A model generated the notes under the pieces. That model searched no databases and was not told where the DNA came from. It saw nothing but the letters and a program-made list of their open reading frames with translations. DNA of 64,000 nucleotides from Sphingomonadaceae bacterium OTU29LAMAA1 (GTDB lineage Bacteria > Pseudomonadota > Alphaproteobacteria > Sphingomonadales > Sphingomonadaceae): the NCBI GenBank assembly GCA_024072375.1, contig CP099617.1, forward strand, positions 415,001 through 479,000, given 5' to 3'. Made by a program: the position numbers and the translations under genes. Each line of letters opens with the position of its first letter. Position 1 is the stretch's first letter. Below are positions 17,018-25,928 of this stretch, piece by piece.

Positions 17018-17244
17018 AAAGTGGCTGTGGCGCCAATGATTCCCGCCACCGGCGCACGCGACGAGCAGTGCGCCTCCCGGCGTCGTTCGCGCTAGGAGCG
17101 ATTGGCGACGGGCCATGATCAGCAGCGGCCCGCGAGAAGGGCAATGTCGCTGCCCTCCCCGGCGGGCCCCATTACTCGACTGAGAAAATCGCGACGGCGT
17201 CACGCGCTCTGGGTCTCTATAGTGTCACAACCGATCCTTCCCGG
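17018..17244. other. Convergent intergenic region
   Basis: 227 bases between the convergent PolA-like and large REase-TPR genes. No ORF with family features, no clear terminator hairpin with a T-run, and no repeat was recognised. The stretch has a composition similar to the flanks. Confidence 0.4.
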
Positions 17245-20200
17245 TTAGCGATAGCCTGGCAGGAAATGACCGCGCGCCCAGCCGCGAACGTATTCCTGCA
17301 GGCCGGGGAGGTTGGACGCGAACCCCTCCACAATCCCGATGAGTTGCCGCCAGTCGTCACGCTCGCGGATCAGGCATTCGAGGATGAGCCCGGTCGCCGG
17401 CTCGCAGACGGGCCGAACGCTGTTTGTGGACCAGAGCTGATCGATCGCCTCGCACGCGGCCTGCAGGTGCGACAGCGGCTCGGCTTCACGCCCGCCGAGT
17501 CGGCCCGCCAGTGCCCTGGCGCGCTCGCCGATGCGCCCGCTCTCAAGGCAGTCCTGCTCGATGCCCAGCGCAATCATGCCCCCGGAGATGCCAAGGTGGG
17601 TCTGGCCAGCGCGGATCATGTCGACAGTGTGCTGCGTGAAGTCGGCAGACGCGATGCGGCCGCGGGCGCTCGCCTCTGACAGGATTGCGTGCAGCCAGGC
17701 GGACAGCTTGCCGCCGCCTGCAGCGTGCATGCCACGCAGCGCTAGGTCGTCGCAGACCAGCAGCGTCCCGCTCGTAAGGGCGAGGGCCACGGCGTCGAGC
17801 ATGTCGGTGCGGCCCGACTGGATCAGGTCGCGGAAGGCGGCGGGAAGATCGTCACCCATGACCAGCGGTCGCGAGGCGTCGTTGTCGCGGATCCAGGCGA
17901 GGGCGGCGGAAAGGTCCTCGCGCAGCTCCTTCATCCTCTCCGCCGGCGTCTCGGTGTGGAGGATGCGTCCACCCTCGAGGTAAGAAAGCGACGAGTGGCT
18001 GCCGTCCGCCATGAGCGACTGCGCGTCAAGCCGGGCGTCGAGGCGGTCGACCACGCTCCGGGGCACGGCGATAGTGCCGCAGATCTCCGCGACGACATCG
18101 AGGACGCCGAGCCGCCATGCCGTCCAGAAGGACAGGAGGTCGAGCACGCATCCGCGACCCCCGTTCGCGTGGATCGCGGCCTGCGCGGCCTGCCGTTCCG
18201 GTTCGGTGCCCGCCGCCACCTTGAGCGGAACGCCCTGTTCGGCGAGACCCGCGGCGACGTCGATCGTGTCCATGTGGAGCCGGGTCGCGAGCAGGTCGAT
18301 GGGCATGCCGCTGGCGACGTGGCGCTCCTGCTCGGCGAGCACCCAGTCGCGTCGGTCCTTCAGCTCCGCGATGACCTCTTCGAGGCCGCTGGGGCTTTCC
18401 GGATCGACCGTCATCGACTTCAGCCCGAACACGTCCGGGAAGCGCTCTTCGTATTTCTCGAGGACGTAGTGGAAGCGCGCCACGATCTTGTGGCGCAGCT
18501 TCGTGATCCGGACCGATCTGCCGTCTGGCGCGGTGAACTCGTCATCCACGCGAAGACCCCAGGCGGCCTCCACGAGCGGATGTTCGGGCTCCCATGACTC
18601 GGGATCCAGCGCGCGCAGCTCCTTGTCGGGTTCGACGACGAAGAAGGCGATCGAAGCGTCGGCGTACTCGATGTCGATGGCGACGTCGGTGCCGACAGCG
18701 TCCGGAAACCAGTTGCCCGGCCTGCCGGCGTCCTGGGGTCCCTCCCTTATGGTCATGGAGGTGAGCGTCATCCAGGCTCGCGGCCGGTCCCGCTGCTGGA
18801 GGAAGAGGCGATAAGCGAACCTCGCCGCTCGGTCGTGGTGGCCGAAGTGGTGGAGGAGGCGGGCGACGCGGTAGGGATCGCTTCCGCCGGCCCAGGGGAG
18901 GTTCTCGATCGGGGTCTCGAGCGTCTCCAGCACGGCCTTCGAGCGTCCGAGTCTGAGCAGCGTCTCGATGCGCATGAGGATAGCCTTGGGCAGGCCAGGC
19001 CGTATTTCGAGCATGCGGTCGAGGTTCGCGAGGCAGCGGTCGAGGTCGCCGATGTTCCAGGAGTGGCGCGCGTCGAGCCAGAGCATGTCCGGGTGTTCAC
19101 GTACCGTGGCCGCCGCGCGCGCCAGCGCGGCGCGGAACGCGCCGTCGCGGCGTGCCTCGGCGAGCGCGGTCAGGTACATGAAGGTGATGGGGCGGGGGCT
19201 TCCGAGGTCGGCCAGTCCTTCGATGAGATTGGCGGCTCTGGCCTCCAGCCCGTTCTCCAGCATCGCCTCGGCGACGAGCATGCGTTCGATCGGCTCCGGA
19301 TCGACGCCGAGGTCGTCCGCGATGCCGATCAGGCGCTCGCGCGTCTCCTCCTCAGCCGCGCCCGAGCGGATCGAAGCCTGAACCTCCAGCAGCCTGGCGG
19401 CGACCACGTCCTCCGGGCGGGCGAGCATGTCGTCGAGGACGGATCGGAGCGCCACGTCGTCCTTCGCTGCGATCGCCATCTCGGCGAGGAGCCTGCGCCG
19501 CATCCCCGAGACGCGTTCGTCGCCGCGGTCCTCCGTGGCCTGCAGCGCCGCGAGTCGCTCGGCGGGATTGCCGGTGCGGGAGAACTGGACCTTCATGAGG
19601 ACCGTCTCGGGCTCGCTGCCAGGTTCCAGCACCTCGACCGCCTCGTCGCGCCTGCCGCGGTCGATGAGCGTCATGGCGAGGAGCCTCATCAGCTGGTCCT
19701 CGCCGGGCATGGCCTTCAGGCCGTCGCGCAGCAGCGCCTCGGCCTCGTCGCGCCGGTTGGCGATCCGCAGCAGCAGCGCCGCGTTGCTGACGTGGGCCAT
19801 GAGGTCGTGCCGGTCGGCGTAGGCGACGTCGAGGCAGTGCTTTGCGTAGGCGGCCATGTGCGAGGCCGCCTCGTCGATCTGAACGTCGGTGACGGTGTCG
19901 CCGCCGCCGACGACGTGCACGCGGCTGTCGACGGCAATGGAGAGGACGGCCAGTGCCTTCAGACGAGCGACGTCGTCGAACTCGCTATCGCCGTCCTCGA
20001 GCGAGAAAACCTTCGTCTCCCAGCCTGGAAGCCACCGCTTGCGCAGGAAGTCGGCGATCGCGAGTTCGGCCGAGCGGGTTCCCCGCATCTCCTCCGGCAC
20101 GAGCGTGCCGGGATCACCCTGCCAGTTGGAGCGAGACGCGGCCTGCAGCATGGCGCTGACCGCGAACTCGGTCCTGTCCGGACGCGCGAGCACGGCTCGC

Positions 20201-21177
20201 GCGATCTCCATGCCCTCGTCGGGTCTGCCCTGGATCGTTCGCGCGATGGAAAGGTTCGCCAGTGCGTCGGGATCGTCGGGCCGCAGCAGGTGGGCGCGCT
20301 CGTAGGCCTCGGCGGCTTCGGCCTCGCGTCCGCGGTCCATCAGTGCCGCGGCGATGTTGGTCTCGATCCGGTAGCGCGCCCAGGGCGCGTCGGCCGCCTC
20401 GGGTCCGTCGCGCAGCGCCACGAGCCGCCTTTCGGCCACCGCGCCCTGTCCTTCGCGCACGAGGTCGCGCAGCAGGTCGATGCGGGCGTGCAGCGCCGGA
20501 TCCTCGTCGCCGATGCTACCCGGCCCGGCCGGTGTGGAGGCCGCAGGCGGGGTAGCTACGATGCCGCGCCGCATGAACTCGTCCGCCATGTGGGCGATGA
20601 AGCCGTCGACGCTCATCGTGCCGCCGTCCGATATCTGGACCGGGAGCGTGGTAGCCACCGAGGACGGGACAAAGGTGTTGTAGGCGGGCTCGTGCAGTCC
20701 GATGAGCAGCTCGAGCTGATCCCAGCCGTACAGGTGCACGGTCACGTCGTGCCCTTCACCGCGCAGCTCGCGTTCGACCGCCTTCGCCGCCTGTTCGGCC
20801 TTCGCGTCGTTGGGCGCAGTGGTGGCGAAGATGATCTCCTTCAGGCCGAAGGGCAGCGCCAGGGCCGCGCGGCAGTCGGCGAGGATCTTGACGTGCTTCA
20901 AGCTCTTGGTGACGAGGCGGCACTGGATGCCGACCGGATGCGCCGGGTCGCCGCCCCGGTGGCCGAGGATGTCGATCCCGCCCTGGTCCTGCCCGTTGCG
21001 ACCGTACTCCTTGGCGTTCGGATCCCGCAGCTCCTCGCGGAACAGCACGACGCAGTTGCGCTGGAATGCACCCCAGTCCTTGGGCTTCGCGATCTCTATC
21101 GCGAGCCGCTGCCCGACCGGCGCGCCCGTGGACGCGAAGCTGTGCTTTCGGCCTGTCTTCGAAGGGGAGGTCGCCAT
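17245..21177 (-). CDS. Large REase-like / TPR / PIN-like multidomain protein, probable defence effector
   Basis: 1310 residues. Residues ~33-100 look like an Mrr-type nuclease core: WGAFQRNCVVLFREEL, then GGIDILG (D69) and VGIQCRLVTKSLKH (Q85-C-R87; the usual lysine is arginine). Residues ~220-800 are TPR-like helical repeats (for example EAAEAYERAHLLRPDDPDAL). At ~840-900 HPLVEAAWGLRVDDEFTAPD resembles a GreA/GreB C-terminal domain. The C-terminal ~300 residues have PIN-like features: VLDLLSFWTAWRL, AVPRSVVDRL and TLLVCDDLALR. Proteins with this order occur in defence islands. It is convergent with the PolA gene. Domain calls are by eye. Confidence 0.65.
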   Translation of the reverse strand: MATSPSKTGRKHSFASTGAPVGQRLAIEIAKPKDWGAFQRNCVVLFREELRDPNAKEYGRNGQDQGGIDILGHRGGDPAHPVGIQCRLVTKSLKHVKILADCRAALALPFGLKEIIFATTAPNDAKAEQAAKAVERELRGEGHDVTVHLYGWDQLELLIGLHEPAYNTFVPSSVATTLPVQISDGGTMSVDGFIAHMADEFMRRGIVATPPAASTPAGPGSIGDEDPALHARIDLLRDLVREGQGAVAERRLVALRDGPEAADAPWARYRIETNIAAALMDRGREAEAAEAYERAHLLRPDDPDALANLSIARTIQGRPDEGMEIARAVLARPDRTEFAVSAMLQAASRSNWQGDPGTLVPEEMRGTRSAELAIADFLRKRWLPGWETKVFSLEDGDSEFDDVARLKALAVLSIAVDSRVHVVGGGDTVTDVQIDEAASHMAAYAKHCLDVAYADRHDLMAHVSNAALLLRIANRRDEAEALLRDGLKAMPGEDQLMRLLAMTLIDRGRRDEAVEVLEPGSEPETVLMKVQFSRTGNPAERLAALQATEDRGDERVSGMRRRLLAEMAIAAKDDVALRSVLDDMLARPEDVVAARLLEVQASIRSGAAEEETRERLIGIADDLGVDPEPIERMLVAEAMLENGLEARAANLIEGLADLGSPRPITFMYLTALAEARRDGAFRAALARAAATVREHPDMLWLDARHSWNIGDLDRCLANLDRMLEIRPGLPKAILMRIETLLRLGRSKAVLETLETPIENLPWAGGSDPYRVARLLHHFGHHDRAARFAYRLFLQQRDRPRAWMTLTSMTIREGPQDAGRPGNWFPDAVGTDVAIDIEYADASIAFFVVEPDKELRALDPESWEPEHPLVEAAWGLRVDDEFTAPDGRSVRITKLRHKIVARFHYVLEKYEERFPDVFGLKSMTVDPESPSGLEEVIAELKDRRDWVLAEQERHVASGMPIDLLATRLHMDTIDVAAGLAEQGVPLKVAAGTEPERQAAQAAIHANGGRGCVLDLLSFWTAWRLGVLDVVAEICGTIAVPRSVVDRLDARLDAQSLMADGSHSSLSYLEGGRILHTETPAERMKELREDLSAALAWIRDNDASRPLVMGDDLPAAFRDLIQSGRTDMLDAVALALTSGTLLVCDDLALRGMHAAGGGKLSAWLHAILSEASARGRIASADFTQHTVDMIRAGQTHLGISGGMIALGIEQDCLESGRIGERARALAGRLGGREAEPLSHLQAACEAIDQLWSTNSVRPVCEPATGLILECLIRERDDWRQLIGIVEGFASNLPGLQEYVRGWARGHFLPGYR

Positions 21178-21266
21178 GGCTCGAGCATAGAGAACAGGTG
21201 GTGAACCTCCAACGGGTTTGACGCCGGCGACGCTCGTCCACCGGTGACGTATATCTCGATTTCGAC

Positions 21267-21554
21267 GTGGAGCCGCCGGGCACCTTCGATTGGTCGGACG
21301 AGGTGGACCACGTCGCTCAGACGTTCAGGTCGCTCTCCGACGCGAATACTGCTCGAGTGAGGGACATCATAGCATGGCTCGACCTCCATCAGGAGGATGG
21401 CAGGGTCTTCGCTGCCGCAATCGATCACGAGGCAGGCCTCGACGCTCTCCGCTCAGGTGAGCTGGCCGATTGCCTGGTACGGGATTGTCCGGTCGCGGAA
21501 CGTCCCGACCATTTCAGATTAACGAGCGTCCGAAGCTGGGAGCCGGGCAGGTAG
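21267..21554 (+). CDS. Small hypothetical protein
   Basis: 95 residues from GTG 21267 (MEPPGTFDWSDEVDHVAQTF), divergent from the 1310-residue defence gene. It is acidic, with DIIAWLDLHQEDGRVFAAAI reading like a real helix, and no domain is recognised. No strong ribosome binding site is visible, and its 3' end overlaps the first copy of the interspersed repeat (from 21521), so it may be a truncated remnant. Confidence 0.3.
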   Translation: MEPPGTFDWSDEVDHVAQTFRSLSDANTARVRDIIAWLDLHQEDGRVFAAAIDHEAGLDALRSGELADCLVRDCPVAERPDHFRLTSVRSWEPGR

Positions 21555-21630
21555 GTCTGAATGACTGCAACTGGGTCGTGTCGGCGGGAGGGTCGGGCGG
21601 CCGCTCTCGCCCATAGCGGACGTTCAGGAC
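21521..21630 (+). repeat. Interspersed intergenic repeat, copy A
   Basis: Contains AACGAGCGTCCGAAGCTGGG, then GAATGACTGCAACTGGGTCG and a terminal AGCGGACGTTC. The same blocks in the same order and strand recur near 22635, 23861, 27604, 28046 and 37927. Degenerate repeats of this style are, from memory, common between genes in sphingomonads; a function is unknown. Confidence 0.6.
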
Positions 21631-21637
21631 ATACGAA

Positions 21638-22438
21638 TTACCGTTGCTCGCCGGGACGGCGGCACGATGGATAGTTGATTGGAGAGGCAAGCGCGCTCCA
21701 GTAGCCATCGGCGCCTCTCGTGAGCCTGAGCGAAGACACTGCATCGTAGCTTGGTCGGATACGATCAGCTCGCTGCTGGAGCGCCTGATCGCGAAAGCAT
21801 ACATCAACGCCTTTGACGGATGTAGCCAGCACGGTGAAGCTCATCAGCCAGCCACCGTCGCGACTGGTCATCGTCACGCCACTCTTACCCCGATCGGTTT
21901 CGATGAATCCATAATCTTCAGGCGTCCGCTTGCCGGAAGCTCGTCGAGGTCCGGTAGAGTTCGGAAATGAAGTAAGGTCCAGTCTGCGGATCAGCTGATC
22001 GACCCCGTCGCCCGTCGTTACAATCGGTGCGGGGATGTGATCATCAACAGCGACCCCCAAGGACGTCGCGCACCATCTACGCGCTAGGTCGAAGGCGGTC
22101 GACATGCCACCCTGGCGGCGTCGAATCCGACATACGGGCTGACCGACACCGCTATTACCGCTATGATAATAGACGATAATCCCGGCTCCGCTGCCGCTGT
22201 ATCGAGCGCGGTACGCCAGGGGCGATGCCGACCGTGAGCCTGTGGTCGGCTGTTCGGCGTTCCAGGGTGTCAGCCCTTCGGTTTCGATCAGCGCACTGGC
22301 GAGCGCGTCGGGCTGCGGGATATTCGTGTCTAGCACCAGCTCCGCCGTCACTCCCTCCCGTTCGAGCACCTTACTATGGTAAGACGTTAGCACCTGAGAA
22401 CCGCCAGCTAGCATCATCACTACCAATAAGCCGACCAT
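21638..22438 (-). CDS. Hypothetical exported or membrane-anchored protein
   Basis: 266 residues starting at ATG 22438, placed just after GAAGGAG, which decides this start over upstream ones. The N-terminus MVGLLVVMMLAGGSQVLTSY is a short hydrophobic segment that could be a signal peptide or anchor. The mature part has AYRARYSGSGAGIIVYYHSG, several cysteines and FIETDRGKSGVTMTSRDGGW. No family was recognised. The gene stands alone between two repeat copies. Confidence 0.5.
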   Translation of the reverse strand: MVGLLVVMMLAGGSQVLTSYHSKVLEREGVTAELVLDTNIPQPDALASALIETEGLTPWNAEQPTTGSRSASPLAYRARYSGSGAGIIVYYHSGNSGVGQPVCRIRRRQGGMSTAFDLARRWCATSLGVAVDDHIPAPIVTTGDGVDQLIRRLDLTSFPNSTGPRRASGKRTPEDYGFIETDRGKSGVTMTSRDGGWLMSFTVLATSVKGVDVCFRDQALQQRADRIRPSYDAVSSLRLTRGADGYWSALASPINYPSCRRPGEQR

Positions 22439-22765
22439 CGTGCATCTCCTTCGCCGATTAGGATAACCAGCTGGTTTGCAGCTTTCATGCAGAAGCCGAC
22501 TGCACCCCTTCAAACTTCCGTTCTCGTCACCTAGAGGCTGTTGACCGGCCCTTCAAAGCGGAGCGGCGGCTTTCTCCCAGATTATGACATTCGTCAGTGG
22601 ATGGCCGGGGTGCCAAGCTAGTCGTTCGCGCCGATGAACAAGCGTCCGAAATTGGGAAGCGGAGAAAGTGAGCTGAATATCCACTTGTGGGTCGGAGCGG
22701 CAGAAAGGAGACGATCGGTCTCGTGCGACGGCGGACGTTTGCGTCACTAAGCATCCGCGGTAGGA
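22439..22765. other. Intergenic region with repeat copy B
   Basis: 327 bases without a supported gene. The segment 22635-22745 carries the repeat blocks GAACAAGCGTCCGAAATTGG, CCACTTGTGGGTCGG and GCGGACGTTTGCG. Short open frames here have no codon pattern or start signal that would support a protein. Confidence 0.5.
22635..22745 (+). repeat. Interspersed intergenic repeat, copy B
   Basis: Same order of blocks as copy A: GAACAAGCGTCCGAAATTGG, GGAAGCGGAGAAAG, CCACTTGTGGGTCGG and GCGGACGTTTGCG. It lies on the same strand as the other copies. Confidence 0.6.
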
Positions 22766-22798
22766 TTGGATGTGAATGCGGTAGGATTGGATGTGAAT
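22757..22798 (+). repeat. Perfect 21-bp tandem duplication at the hydrolase start
   Basis: Two exact head-to-tail copies of a 21-base unit, 22757-22777 and 22778-22798, each containing GTAGGATTGGATGTGAAT. The unit is 7 codons, so it leaves the frame open and offers an in-frame TTG/GTG start in each copy. It probably arose by slippage or unequal recombination. Confidence 0.9.
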
Positions 22799-23785
22799 CG
22801 AGCGCAGTGGACAAGTCAATTAAAGCGGCGTGACTTGATCGCCGGTGCGGCGGGAGCGGCGCTGGTGAGCTTGCTGTCAGTGAGCCTTCAAGCACAGCCG
22901 TCCGCTGGCCGGTTGCTCGCGGTGAGAGGGACCCGCCTCTGGGTCACGGACACAGGGCCTCGCGACGCCCCCGTGCTCCTCTACGTCCACGGCGGTCCTG
23001 GCATCGGGGCGCTGGAGTTCGAGCACTACATGGTACCCGCGCTGGCTGGCAGGGTTCGGTTAGTCAGCGTGGACCAGCGCGGCGTCCTTCGCTCCGACGC
23101 GCTTCCTACCGGTACAAAGGTGACGGTCGACGATCTTATCGCCGATTTCGAGGCTGTTCGGAGTGCACTAGCAGTGCCGCGTTGGCACGTGGTGGGGCAC
23201 AGCTTCGGCGGCATGGTCGCTCTACGCTATGCACTGGCGCACCAGAACCGCGTGCAGCGTCTGATACTGGAATGCCCATCCATCGATCTTTCCAGCTCGT
23301 TCCGCTGGCTGTGCGCCGCGGCAGCGCAGCTTCTAAACGGAACTGAGCCAGCGAAGGCGTTGCATGCGACACGACTGGCGGACCCGTCCACTCCTCTGGA
23401 CGACGGCTTCATCAGCCAGATGGATGAGGTGCTTGCGACGCTGGGTGGGAGGCGGCAGGACCTCTACGTCAGCAACCCGCGAAACCGTGACATCTTCTCA
23501 CGCCTTGCTGCGACCGCTGGCCTTTCGGAGGCCCGTTGGAGGCAGGGCGCCGTTCCCGGCAAGTCGCTGCTGGCGCAAACCTCGACGCGCCGCCCGATGC
23601 TATCTGCCATCGACCAGTGGAATGGGCCGCTGCTTTTGATCCGTGGCGATGGTGACCACGTCACCAGCCCAGCGGAACTCGTCGCCGTTGCACAAGCGGG
23701 CGGAAAGATCGTCACCGTTCCCGATGCAGGGCACTTCGTCCACGTCGAACAGCCTAGCGCGTTGGCGAAGCTTCTTTCGCAGTAG
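22766..23785 (+). CDS. Alpha/beta hydrolase, proline iminopeptidase (S33)-like
   Basis: Up to 339 residues from TTG 22766. The oxyanion motif is VHGGPG (74-79), VSVDQRG follows, the nucleophile elbow is GHSFGG (S146), and acid and histidine lie in LLLIRGDGDHVTSP and VPDAGHFVHVEQP. The HGGPG plus DQRG combination is typical of the S33 proline iminopeptidase and epoxide hydrolase group. Near the N-terminus KRRDLIAGAAGAALVSLLSV looks like a Tat or Sec export signal. The exact start is uncertain because the 21-bp tandem repeat supplies two equivalent TTG codons and no clear Shine-Dalgarno. Confidence 0.8.
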   Translation: MDVNAVGLDVNRAQWTSQLKRRDLIAGAAGAALVSLLSVSLQAQPSAGRLLAVRGTRLWVTDTGPRDAPVLLYVHGGPGIGALEFEHYMVPALAGRVRLVSVDQRGVLRSDALPTGTKVTVDDLIADFEAVRSALAVPRWHVVGHSFGGMVALRYALAHQNRVQRLILECPSIDLSSSFRWLCAAAAQLLNGTEPAKALHATRLADPSTPLDDGFISQMDEVLATLGGRRQDLYVSNPRNRDIFSRLAATAGLSEARWRQGAVPGKSLLAQTSTRRPMLSAIDQWNGPLLLIRGDGDHVTSPAELVAVAQAGGKIVTVPDAGHFVHVEQPSALAKLLSQ

Positions 23786-23860
23786 CCGCTGCGAACCATG
23801 TCGACACGTGGTTGCGCGTCATGCATGTAAGTTGGCCTGGAAACTCCGTCGATCAAGTAT

Positions 23861-23950
23861 GAACGAACGTCCGAAAGCGGAGACTGATCATGCTGCTCGC
23901 GATGTCCGCATCTGGGTCCTGGCCGCCGCCCCGCCGTCGGTTCCCGATTG
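23861..23950 (+). repeat. Interspersed intergenic repeat, copy C (degenerate)
   Basis: Begins GAACGAACGTCCGAAAGCGG like the other copies, followed by GATGTCCGCATCTGGGTCCT. The middle has diverged. It sits between the hydrolase and the convergent response-regulator gene. Confidence 0.5.
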
Positions 23951-23956
23951 CCGAAG

Positions 23957-24673
23957 TCATATTTCGCGCACATCTTCGAGGTAGCTGCGGCCGATACGGA
24001 GCGTCGCTCCATCGGCGAGGACGACGGACCAGACACCGCCACCCTCGTGTCGCAGGCCGGCGATGAGGTCACGCCGGACGATCGTCGATCGGTGGATGCG
24101 CCGGAACAGCGGTGCGGGGAGGCGCGCGACGATGTTCTCCATGGTCTCGCGCAGGAGGTGCGATCGGCCTTCGACATGCAAGCGCACATAGTCCCGCTCG
24201 GCCTCGACCCGCTCAACCACAGCGAGATCGACGCGCACCAGATCGCCCCGGTGCGACACCCACAGATGGTCCTCGACCGTTGCGATGCCGGCGGAACGTC
24301 CGGCCAGAAAGGCGCGCGCACGGGTCAGCGCCACGGTCAGCCTGTCCGGCTCGATCGGCTTGAGCAGGTAATCGATCGCGCCCACATCGAACGCGGCGAG
24401 CGCATGCGCCGTGAACGCGGTGGTGAAGATGGTCGCCGGCGCCTGATGATCGCGCGGCAGCCGCCGGGCCGTTTCCATGCCGCCGATCCCGGGCATGGCG
24501 ATGTCAAGGAACAGGATGTCGACGGGCCGATCGCGCACGGCCTCCAGCGCCGCCTCGCCGCAATCAGCCTCGCCCGCGACATGCAGGTCCGCCTCCGCGC
24601 ATAGCACCCTCAGCAGGCGGCGCGCCGGCGCCTCGTCATCGACTATCAGTACCGAGAGCGCGCGGTCAGCCAT
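23957..24673 (-). CDS. LytTR-family response regulator
   Basis: 238 residues. The N-terminal receiver has acidic residues in LIVDDEAPARRLL, the phosphoacceptor in ILFLDIAMPGIGGMETARRL and the lysine in YLLKPIEPDRL. The C-terminal LytTR DNA-binding domain holds DLAVVERVEAERDYVRLHVE and LFRRIHRSTIVRRDLIAGLR. It overlaps the histidine kinase gene by 8 bases and is thus its partner. Such pairs often regulate neighbouring envelope or peptidase genes; the divergent beta-lactamase-fold gene is a candidate target. Confidence 0.92.
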   Translation of the reverse strand: MADRALSVLIVDDEAPARRLLRVLCAEADLHVAGEADCGEAALEAVRDRPVDILFLDIAMPGIGGMETARRLPRDHQAPATIFTTAFTAHALAAFDVGAIDYLLKPIEPDRLTVALTRARAFLAGRSAGIATVEDHLWVSHRGDLVRVDLAVVERVEAERDYVRLHVEGRSHLLRETMENIVARLPAPLFRRIHRSTIVRRDLIAGLRHEGGGVWSVVLADGATLRIGRSYLEDVREI

Positions 24674-25784
24674 CGGTGCCGGTCATCGGAATGGACAGGG
24701 TGGTCTCCCACCCGCCCTCGGCCGGTCCCGCCGTGAGCGCGGCGCCGGGGCCGAAGCGCGCCGCGAGCCGCGCCCTAACGTTGGCCAGGCCGATGCCCGT
24801 TGAGGGCCAGGACGCGACAGTCGCCCGCGCAGAGGTGCCGCATGCGCGATCGGACACGTGCAGTTGGAGTACCCCGCCTTCGCACCGGCCGCATATGCCG
24901 ATCGTCACTCGTGCGGTGGTGGCGCCCAGACCGTGCTTGACCGCGTTCTCGATCAGGGGCTGGAGAATGAGCGGCGGCAGCATGATGCCATGCAGCGATC
25001 GGGCAACGTTGATCTCGACGGAGAGCCGGTCGCCGAAACGGGCCTGCTCGATCGCGAGATAGAGCCGCTGGAACTCCACCTCGTCGGCGAGCGGGATATC
25101 GGCCACGGGGTTCTCGACCAGACCTGCCCGAAAGAACGCCGCCAGGTTGCGGATCATGGCGCCGGCTGCTCTGGTCTCGCCGCCCGCCACCATCGCCGCG
25201 AGCGCGTTGAGGGCGTTGAACAGGAAGTGCGGATCGACCTGCAGCCGCAGCATCGCCAGCCTGGCGTCGTGCGCGGCGGTCTCGGCCGCCGCCCGCTGGC
25301 GCTCGACCGCGCGCACCTCGCCGACGACACCCAGCGCCAGCAGGAACGCGGCCCAGGCGGCGAAGAAGAAGTACCAGGTGACGAAACCGTCCGCGATGGC
25401 AGTCCGCAGCACCGCCCCGTCCTCCCATCGGGCGAGGTCGGGCAGCACAGAGGGAACGGGCAGCCAGCGATAGAACAGGTAGCTGTTGAGCGCGGCGAAC
25501 AGCATCGCCGCGGGCGCGCACGTCAGGAACGCCGCGGCGGCACGGATCGGCAGCAGCGCCGCCGCCGTGCGGCGCAGCGTCAGATGGAGGCACCAGGCAA
25601 GCCCTAGGCCGATCAGCGTCATGCCGAGCCGGCGGACCAGCATCCCGCCCTGATCCGGCCAGCCCATGACCCACGCCCGGCCAGTGACAAGCGCGAGCCA
25701 CACCGCCCAGAAGCCGGTGATGCTGACCAGAGCAAGGCGGGCGGGCACCGGAACGGCGATGGCAGGGTGGGCGGGATCGTGCAT
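24666..25784 (-). CDS. LytS/YehU-type membrane sensor histidine kinase
   Basis: About 372 residues from ATG 25784; the frame is open to 25841 but no start has a good ribosome binding site. Four hydrophobic segments (LVSITGFWAVWLALVTG, LGMTLIGLGLAWCLHL, FLTCAPAAMLFAAL and WYFFFAAWAAFLLALGVVG) are followed by the His_kinase phosphoacceptor LRLQVDPHFLFNALNALAAM. The ATPase has ILQPLIENAVKHGLG and STGIGLANVRARL. It acts in the inner membrane and should phosphorylate the LytTR regulator encoded downstream. Confidence 0.88.
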   Translation of the reverse strand: MHDPAHPAIAVPVPARLALVSITGFWAVWLALVTGRAWVMGWPDQGGMLVRRLGMTLIGLGLAWCLHLTLRRTAAALLPIRAAAAFLTCAPAAMLFAALNSYLFYRWLPVPSVLPDLARWEDGAVLRTAIADGFVTWYFFFAAWAAFLLALGVVGEVRAVERQRAAAETAAHDARLAMLRLQVDPHFLFNALNALAAMVAGGETRAAGAMIRNLAAFFRAGLVENPVADIPLADEVEFQRLYLAIEQARFGDRLSVEINVARSLHGIMLPPLILQPLIENAVKHGLGATTARVTIGICGRCEGGVLQLHVSDRACGTSARATVASWPSTGIGLANVRARLAARFGPGAALTAGPAEGGWETTLSIPMTGTDG

Positions 25785-25928
25785 CGCCGATACGTCTAGC
25801 ACGTCCTTCCATATTGCCACCCGGTCGTGAGCGACGCCCATCGCGGCCTGACGACGCTCGTCGCACCGCGCTCGACGTCCACGGCATCAGCCGCGACACG
25901 TCGATCAACGAACAGGGGAACGACTGTG

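Noticed and set aside
18835..21204. 789-codon plus-strand ORF across the large REase-TPR gene
   Set aside because: It is the antisense frame of a gene with clear TPR and PIN-like features and has low-complexity R/V/E-rich translation.
22527..22895. 122-codon minus-strand ORF over repeat copy B and the hydrolase start
   Set aside because: Serine/arginine-rich translation, crosses the tandem repeat and the hydrolase N-terminus; spurious.
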